64,000 nucleotides of DNA from assembly GCA_010015675.1 (NCBI GenBank), contig ML976995.1, forward strand, positions 659,213 through 723,212. Reading direction: 5' to 3'. The stretch comes from Byssothecium circinans. Its lineage: Eukaryota > Ascomycota > Dothideomycetes > Pleosporales > Massarinaceae. The position numbers were made by a program, and so were the translations under genes. Positions 59,253 through 64,000 of the stretch are shown piece by piece (the first letter of the stretch is position 1; each line of letters opens with the position of its first letter). The notes under the pieces were generated by a model. That model saw nothing but the letters and a program-made list of their open reading frames with translations. It searched no databases and was not told where the DNA came from.

Positions 59253-59967
59253 ATGAGAAGGCGAAAAAGTAGGAAGCAGCACATGGATCTTTATGACATT
59301 CAAGAAGACATCGCTTCTGTCGTTCGTATCCGAGATATCGAAGAGGAGCTTCGCATAATTTTACACATCGTACAGCTGCAGAAGACAGTGCTTAGCATAT
59401 TTGCTTATTATGCCCAGGCGCATTTCTTACAAGAAGTTGAAAGTCAGATAGAAGATCTGAATGCCCTCTGCGCGCAAGCAGAAAATATACATGAGACGGT
59501 GCGTCTAACTCCTACACTAACATATTTTAAATGTCACATGCTCACTGGTTTAAGTAGTTTGTTCCAAAACACTAGAGTTGAAGCAGACGCTGCTCAGCGC
59601 ACGCCAAAATAATATCGTGCTTATATTCACCGTTGTCACAATAATCTTTGTAAGCCGGTCTCCCCTTCATAAGTGGGGACTTCGTCTAACGCCCTTAAAG
59701 CTGCCTTTGGGGTTTGTTAGCTCCATTTTTGGTTCGAAAGTGGTTGACCAGTGGAACTCAAGAGACTCTTCGCTTATATGTGTGAGCCAAACTGCCTTCA
59801 TGAGCCCTTTGCGTTTACTGAGTAATGTTCTTTCAGTTCCAATCAGTTTCGTAATTTCAATAATCGCCTTTGCCCTAACATACGTCCGCATCGATATGAT
59901 CTGGCGTCGGAGCTACGCTAGTCTGCTTACCGCAAAATCTTGGGTGAAGCGCAGCGCACGTAGATAA
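59253..59967 (+). CDS. C-terminal part of a CorA-like membrane protein, 5'-truncated
   Basis: Read as exons 59253-59502, 59558-59649 and 59701-59967, about 202 aa. The sequence IRDIEEELRIILHIVQLQKTVL and a helical stretch match the cytoplasmic helices that precede the membrane part of fungal CorA-like (often ankyrin/HET-linked) proteins. NIVLIFTVVTIIF then LPLGFVSSIFG is the first membrane segment, joined by a good GTAAGC intron. SVPISFVISIIAFALTYV is the second. The CorA Gly-Met-Asn signature is replaced by Gly-Ser-Lys, so magnesium transport is unlikely. The large N-terminal domain is missing. The first intron needs a poor GTCTAA donor; the better GTGCGT donor breaks the frame. It may be a decaying gene at the edge of the repeat compartment. 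Confidence 0.55.
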
Positions 59968-60120
59968 AGTTCCAGTGAAAATGGCTCAGGGGTAGAAACA
60001 CAACTAGCTAGGGCTTAGTTTATATACGCCTAGAAAGCTATAGGTGCGTTTATAAGGCTAAAGAGTACTACTTAGTACTTAAAATAGCTATATCTAGTCT
60101 AAAATACTATCTTTTACTTA

Positions 60121-60250
60121 ACGTAAAGCACCACCGAACCGCGCACACCACTAGACCGCGCAGAAATGCTTGGCAAGGAATATCAACTAGTATTAACGTA
60201 AAGCACTACTGAGACAGCTACCCCACTAAGACGGCTACTTTTCCTTAGTA
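60121..60250. mobile_element. Two nested TIR element ends
   Basis: One end starts ACGTAAAGCACC at 60121 (CCGCGCAC subtype), and a second starts ACGTAAAGCAC at 60196 (diverged GCGGCCAC-like subtype). Both follow a TA. The second sits exactly where the first element's sequence (as seen in the copy at 63143) reads TATTA then continues, which looks like one element inserted into another at a TA site. No matching right ends were found for these. Confidence 0.7.
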
Positions 60251-61320
60251 ACACTAACTCACTTAACTATATTATTATTATTATCTATATTACTATCTAA
60301 AAATATATACTAAGTACTAGCCTCTAATTTAAAAGAACCCTCTTTATTAGCTTAATAAGTTTTATATTATACCTAGTCTTACTATAGTTACTATAGCACT
60401 AAATACCTAGTTATTATAGTTATTATACTTTACTTTTACTCTTTTATAGTTCTAAACTATTCCTAATAGTTTAGAACTATTTTAGTCTACTATAAGACTA
60501 TACTTTATAGTATTACCCTTCTAAATATACTTATATTTACGTATTTTATAGTTAGAACTATAAGTTACTATTTAAGCTCTTTAATATATAACTTTATAAG
60601 TATAGTATTATATAGTACTAACTTAGTACCTTTAATAAGCTATAAAAGCTTATTTTATACTATTTATAGTAACTAAGTAATAGAATTATATATAAACTTT
60701 AACTACAAGCTAAATTTATATATATTACTTAGAGTCCTTAATAGCTATAGTATCTCTAGTAGTAGGGGTCTTAGTAGGGTATATATATATATATATTAAA
60801 GTAATTAAGTACTACCTATGCGTTTAGAGAGACTAGCCCTATTACTTTAAAGGCCTTTTAATAGTTCTAAACTATAAATATACTTAAAAACGCATCTTTA
60901 AAAGCTAGTAAGAACGCTTCCTTATTAATATAAAAAATATACTTTTATACTAAGCCCTAAATAATCTTAGAGTACTTATACTTAAGTAGTAAAAAGTATG
61001 CTATATTAAGTAGCTAAAGGATATATAATAAGTATAGTAGTATATAAAGTATAAGGATCTTATTATTATAATAATAATCCTTAAAATCCTAATTTAGGTA
61101 GCTTTTATAGCTATCTAAAATTAGCAACTAATAGACGCTAATAGTTCTTACTTTTATATACTTATTAAAGTACTTTAACTACGCGAGACTAAGTATATTA
61201 TCTATCTATCTATTCTCTAAGACTAAGAGCTTCTAATTATATAGTATATTAGCTTCCTAGTACTATAAAAATATATAGACGCATCTTTTATATATAATAA
61301 ATAGTAGGGTAAATATACTA

Positions 61321-62374
61321 ACGTAAAGCACCATCGAAGCGGCCACACCATCGAAGCGGCCACTTTTGCTTGGCAAGGAAAATCAAACCGTATTATCTTA
61401 ATAACAAAGCTAAACCTTAATATTTTCTTCTAAAATTTTAAACCTAAATAGATATATATATAATCTAGTAGGTATTAAATTTATATAGCTATAGCTTACG
61501 TAATGTAGTAGTTATTAGTAAAAGAAGAAAACTTAGGTAAAACCTACCTTTTACTATAGATTAATAGCTAAACGTTAGTAATATACTAGATGACTTTTAG
61601 GACTTACTTATTACTATATTAGTTAGTAGCTATTAAGTTATTATAGCGTGCAGCCTAGATTTAATGCTATTATAGTAGGTAGAAGGTAGGGGGTATAAAG
61701 AATTAGAAAACCTTCTAAATAAAGTTATATATATTAGAAAGCTATACTTTCTTCTTAGGAGGAGGATAGTATATACTAAATAAAGCTATATATAAGTTTA
61801 AAGTAAGTAATTACCTCTAAAACTAAAAGATCTAGCTTAGGAAGTATAGGTTTTTAGAAAATTTAGACACTGCCTTATTATAAAGCTTATATAAGCTATT
61901 CTTTAACAGTTAACTGGTTATATTACTACTATATATATATATAAAGTTTATTAAAAGAAAGGAAGTAAGAATATCTAGCAAGATAAAATATTTATTTATA
62001 TTTTTCTAATTTTAGGAATCTCTACCCTCCCTACGCTAATTCTCTAATAAGTCTAGGCTGCACGCTATAATTTAAGTACTAATAGGTGTATTATTTATAT
62101 ATAAACTAGCTCTAAAGTTATTAGAACTTATTTAGCTAGTTTAGTAGGTATTTATACGCTATATACTAAAAGTTGCCTAGTATTCTCTATACCTATATAG
62201 CTTACTAAGCTATTAGAAATCCTAGAATATTTTTTAATAATCCTTTTTATCTATATTATATATATCTATATTTAAAATTTCAGCTTCATAGCTCTAGTAT
62301 TTAAATTGTTATTAAAGGTTAAATGTTTGATTTTCCTGCCAAGGAATTTTGGCGCGCTTGATGGTGCTTTACGT
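61321..62374. mobile_element. Complete TA-flanked TIR element, non-autonomous
   Basis: The left end reads ACGTAAAGCACCATCGAAGC and the right end is its inverse (GATGGTGCTTTACGT), each directly flanked by TA, giving 1054 bp. The left TIR holds two direct copies of ACCATCGAAGCGGCCAC; the right TIR has one. TIR plus TA duplication suggests the Tc1/mariner/pogo superfamily. The interior is A+T-rich and has no transposase ORF. It shares long similarity with the copy starting at 63143. Confidence 0.85.
61641..62070. repeat. Inner inverted repeat (first copy)
   Basis: Nineteen-base perfect inverted repeat TTATAGCGTGCAGCCTAGA at 61641-61659 and 62052-62070, enclosing about 390 bp inside the TIR element. 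The same structure occurs at the same relative place in the second copy. Confidence 0.88.
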
Positions 62375-62779
62375 TATAGTTACTTTAAGGTTAGCTTATT
62401 ACTATAATAAGGTAGCTAGCTAGAAGGCTATTAAGTTTATTTTAATAATTTTATTTACCTTTTTTTTAACCTCTACTTTAATAGTTTAATTACTTAGGAG
62501 CTCCCTATCTCTTAGGTCTTAGTTATAAAAGGAAACCTTTTATAACTTTAGTCTTTTTAGTTTCTTTATAAGTTTATTAATTTCTAGCTATGTTAGAATT
62601 ATTCTAACTAGTTTTTAGCTTTTAATTATACTATATAGGCGTATTAAAGGAAACTTAGGTATTATAAGTGCCTTAGGCTATCTAAGTAGGATATCTATCT
62701 TAGGTGCCTAGAAAGTTACTTCCTATTTTATCTAGCTACTTTACTAGTAGAAGACGTTAATTTTAGCCTATACTTATAA

Positions 62780-63140
62780 GTCTCTTATTAAGGAATTTTT
62801 AACCTTTTTATATATCTCCTGTATAAACTTACTAGGATCTTTAATTAATAGTAAGAACTTAATTAATACCTTTTTTAAGACCTCTCTATTAAGTCCTTCT
62901 ATTATATACCTTAGTCTTAGGGCTCTAGTAACTATGCCTACCTTTACGTACTTTATAAAATAAATTTTAAATTTATTAATAAAGTCTTAGAGGTTTACTC
63001 TTAGTATTTCTATATTATTCTTTAACTAGCCCTTTAAGTTCTCTTTAGTAGCTTTTAGATACGCTTAATCTTTATCCTTAAACCTAGCCTTTAAGGCTTT
63101 CTTAAAGTTATCCTAGTTAGTATCTTTTAACTCTTTCTTA
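62780..63140 (-). pseudogene. RIP-degraded LTR-retrotransposon gag relic
   Basis: Reading the minus strand from 63140 downwards gives one frame with gag-like sequence (DNFKKALKARFKDKD, KATKENLKG, NNIEILRVNL, FIEGL-like YIIEGLNREVLKKVL), interrupted by TAG and TAA codons. The stops fall where Trp or Gln is expected, the typical RIP outcome. It lies between the two TIR copies. It is short and cannot be functional; the rest of the element was not recognised. Confidence 0.65.
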
Positions 63141-63142
63141 TA

Positions 63143-64000
63143 ACGTAAAGCACCATCGAACCGCGCACACCATCGAACCGCGCAGAAATGCTTGGCAAGG
63201 AACATCAACTAGTATTATCTTAATAACAAAGCTAAACCTTAATATTTTCTTTTAAGATTTTAAACCTAGATAGATATATATATAAAATAATAGCTATTAA
63301 ATTTATATAGCTATAGCTTATGTAATCTAGTAGTTATTAAGAAAGGAAGAAATCTTAGATAAAACCTACCTTATACTATAGATTAATAGCTAAACGTTAG
63401 TTATATACTATATAACTTTTAGGACTTATTTATTAATATATTAGTTAGTAGCTATTAAGTTATTATAGCGTGCAGCCTAGGTTTAATACTATAATAGTAG
63501 GTGTAAGGTAGAGGGTAAGAAAAATTAAAAAACCTTCTAAATAAAGTTATATATATTAGATATCTCTACTTTCTTCTTAGGAGGAGGATAGTATATACTA
63601 AATAAAGCTATATATAAAGTTTAAAGTAAGTAAATATCTCTAAAACTAAAAGATCTAGCTTAGAAAGTGTAGATTTTTAGAAAATTTAGACACTGCCTTA
63701 TTATAAAGCTTATATAACCTATTTTCTAGTAGCTAACTATTATATAGCTTCTATATATATATATATATAAAGTATCTCTATAAGTTAAAAGTAATTATTT
63801 CTAAGTAAGTAAAATATTTAATTATATTTTTCTAATTTTAGGTATCTCTACCCTCCCTATGCTAGTTCTCTAATAAGTCTAGGCTGCACGCTATAATTTT
63901 AGTACTAATAGGTATATTATATATATATAAACTAGCTCTAAAGTTATTATAATTTATTAAGGCTATTTATTAGGTGTTGTAGGGTATAAAGCTTAAGCGA
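63143..64000. mobile_element. Second TIR element copy, cut by the window end
   Basis: It starts ACGTAAAGCACCATCGAACC after a TA, with the CCGCGCAC subtype of the terminal direct repeats. Its interior (TAATAACAAAGCTAAACCTTAATATT and onward) is colinear with the copy at 61321-62374, with scattered differences. The right end lies beyond base 64000. Confidence 0.83.
63463..63896. repeat. Inner inverted repeat (second copy)
   Basis: TTATAGCGTGCAGCCTAG at 63463-63480 and its perfect complement at 63879-63896, 18 bp each, enclosing about 400 bp, matching the inner repeat of the first element. Confidence 0.87.

Larger units (their letters stand above)
59990..64000. other. A+T-rich, TpA-rich RIP-degraded repeat compartment
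   Basis: From about 60.0 kb the sequence changes abruptly to very A+T-rich DNA dominated by TA, with no open reading frame longer than about 60 codons. The only GC-rich islands are the ends of terminal-inverted-repeat elements. The pattern is what RIP (C-to-T in repeats) leaves in Pezizomycotina. No telomeric repeat is present, so whether it is subtelomeric cannot be told. Confidence 0.9.

Noticed and set aside
64000..64000. Telomere at the right end
   Set aside because: No TTAGGG-type repeats are present; the A+T-rich tail alone does not prove a chromosome end.

Overview
The window is nuclear DNA of a filamentous ascomycete (Pezizomycotina; Dothideomycetes is my best guess but is not proven). 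The genes carry many 45-130 nt GT..AG introns, there are Zn2Cys6 regulators, fungus-only families (Agd3, GH114, GH135, DUF7708-type and DUF7025-type proteins), a pogo-type transposon relic, and a 4-kb extremely A+T-rich tail with TAG/TAA stops where Trp/Gln codons are expected, the usual mark of repeat-induced point mutation (RIP). There is no bacterial, viral or organellar gene set. All exon limits below were read by eye from reading frame, splice signals and family knowledge.

Region 1 (1.0-15.8 kb) is a galactosaminogalactan (GAG) exopolysaccharide cluster: agd3 deacetylase (+), ega3 endo-galactosaminidase (+), sph3 glycoside hydrolase (-), uge3 UDP-glucose/GalNAc 4-epimerase (+), followed by a Zn2Cys6 regulator. 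The order matches the Aspergillus fumigatus cluster gtb3-agd3-ega3-sph3-uge3 as I remember it, so the synthase gene gtb3 is predicted just left of base 1. Uge3 would supply UDP-Gal and UDP-GalNAc, the synthase would polymerise and export, Agd3 would partly deacetylate outside the cell, and Sph3 and Ega3 would cut the polymer. About 3.7 kb between ega3 and sph3 holds only coding-like debris.

Region 2 (17-31.5 kb) is mostly housekeeping: Ran GTPase, the proteasome assembly chaperone Nas2, a Rho-GEF, a small SBDS-like protein (Rtc3 type), a BCS1-like AAA ATPase, and a cysteine-rich single-pass cell-surface protein.

Region 3 (32.9-39.1 kb) is a head-to-head pair: a DUF7708-type protein with a degenerate NTPase domain (-), and a DUF7025-type AAA ATPase (+) that has an in-frame TGA near its 5' end.

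Region 4 (40.7-50.2 kb) is housekeeping again: INO80 subunit Ies4, a RanBPM/Gid1-like GID/CTLH ligase subunit, a mitochondrial PP2C phosphatase, and a cyclophilin with an RRM. Region 5 (52.9-60 kb) is accessory and sparse: a second Zn2Cys6 protein, an internally deleted pogo element, a secreted FAD oxidoreductase with a 34-bp duplication in its promoter, and a CorA-like gene that seems to lack its 5' part.

Region 6 (60-64 kb) is a RIP-degraded repeat compartment. It holds TA-flanked terminal-inverted-repeat elements (one complete, one running off the window, and two nested ends), an inner inverted repeat shared by two copies, and a stop-riddled LTR-retrotransposon gag relic.
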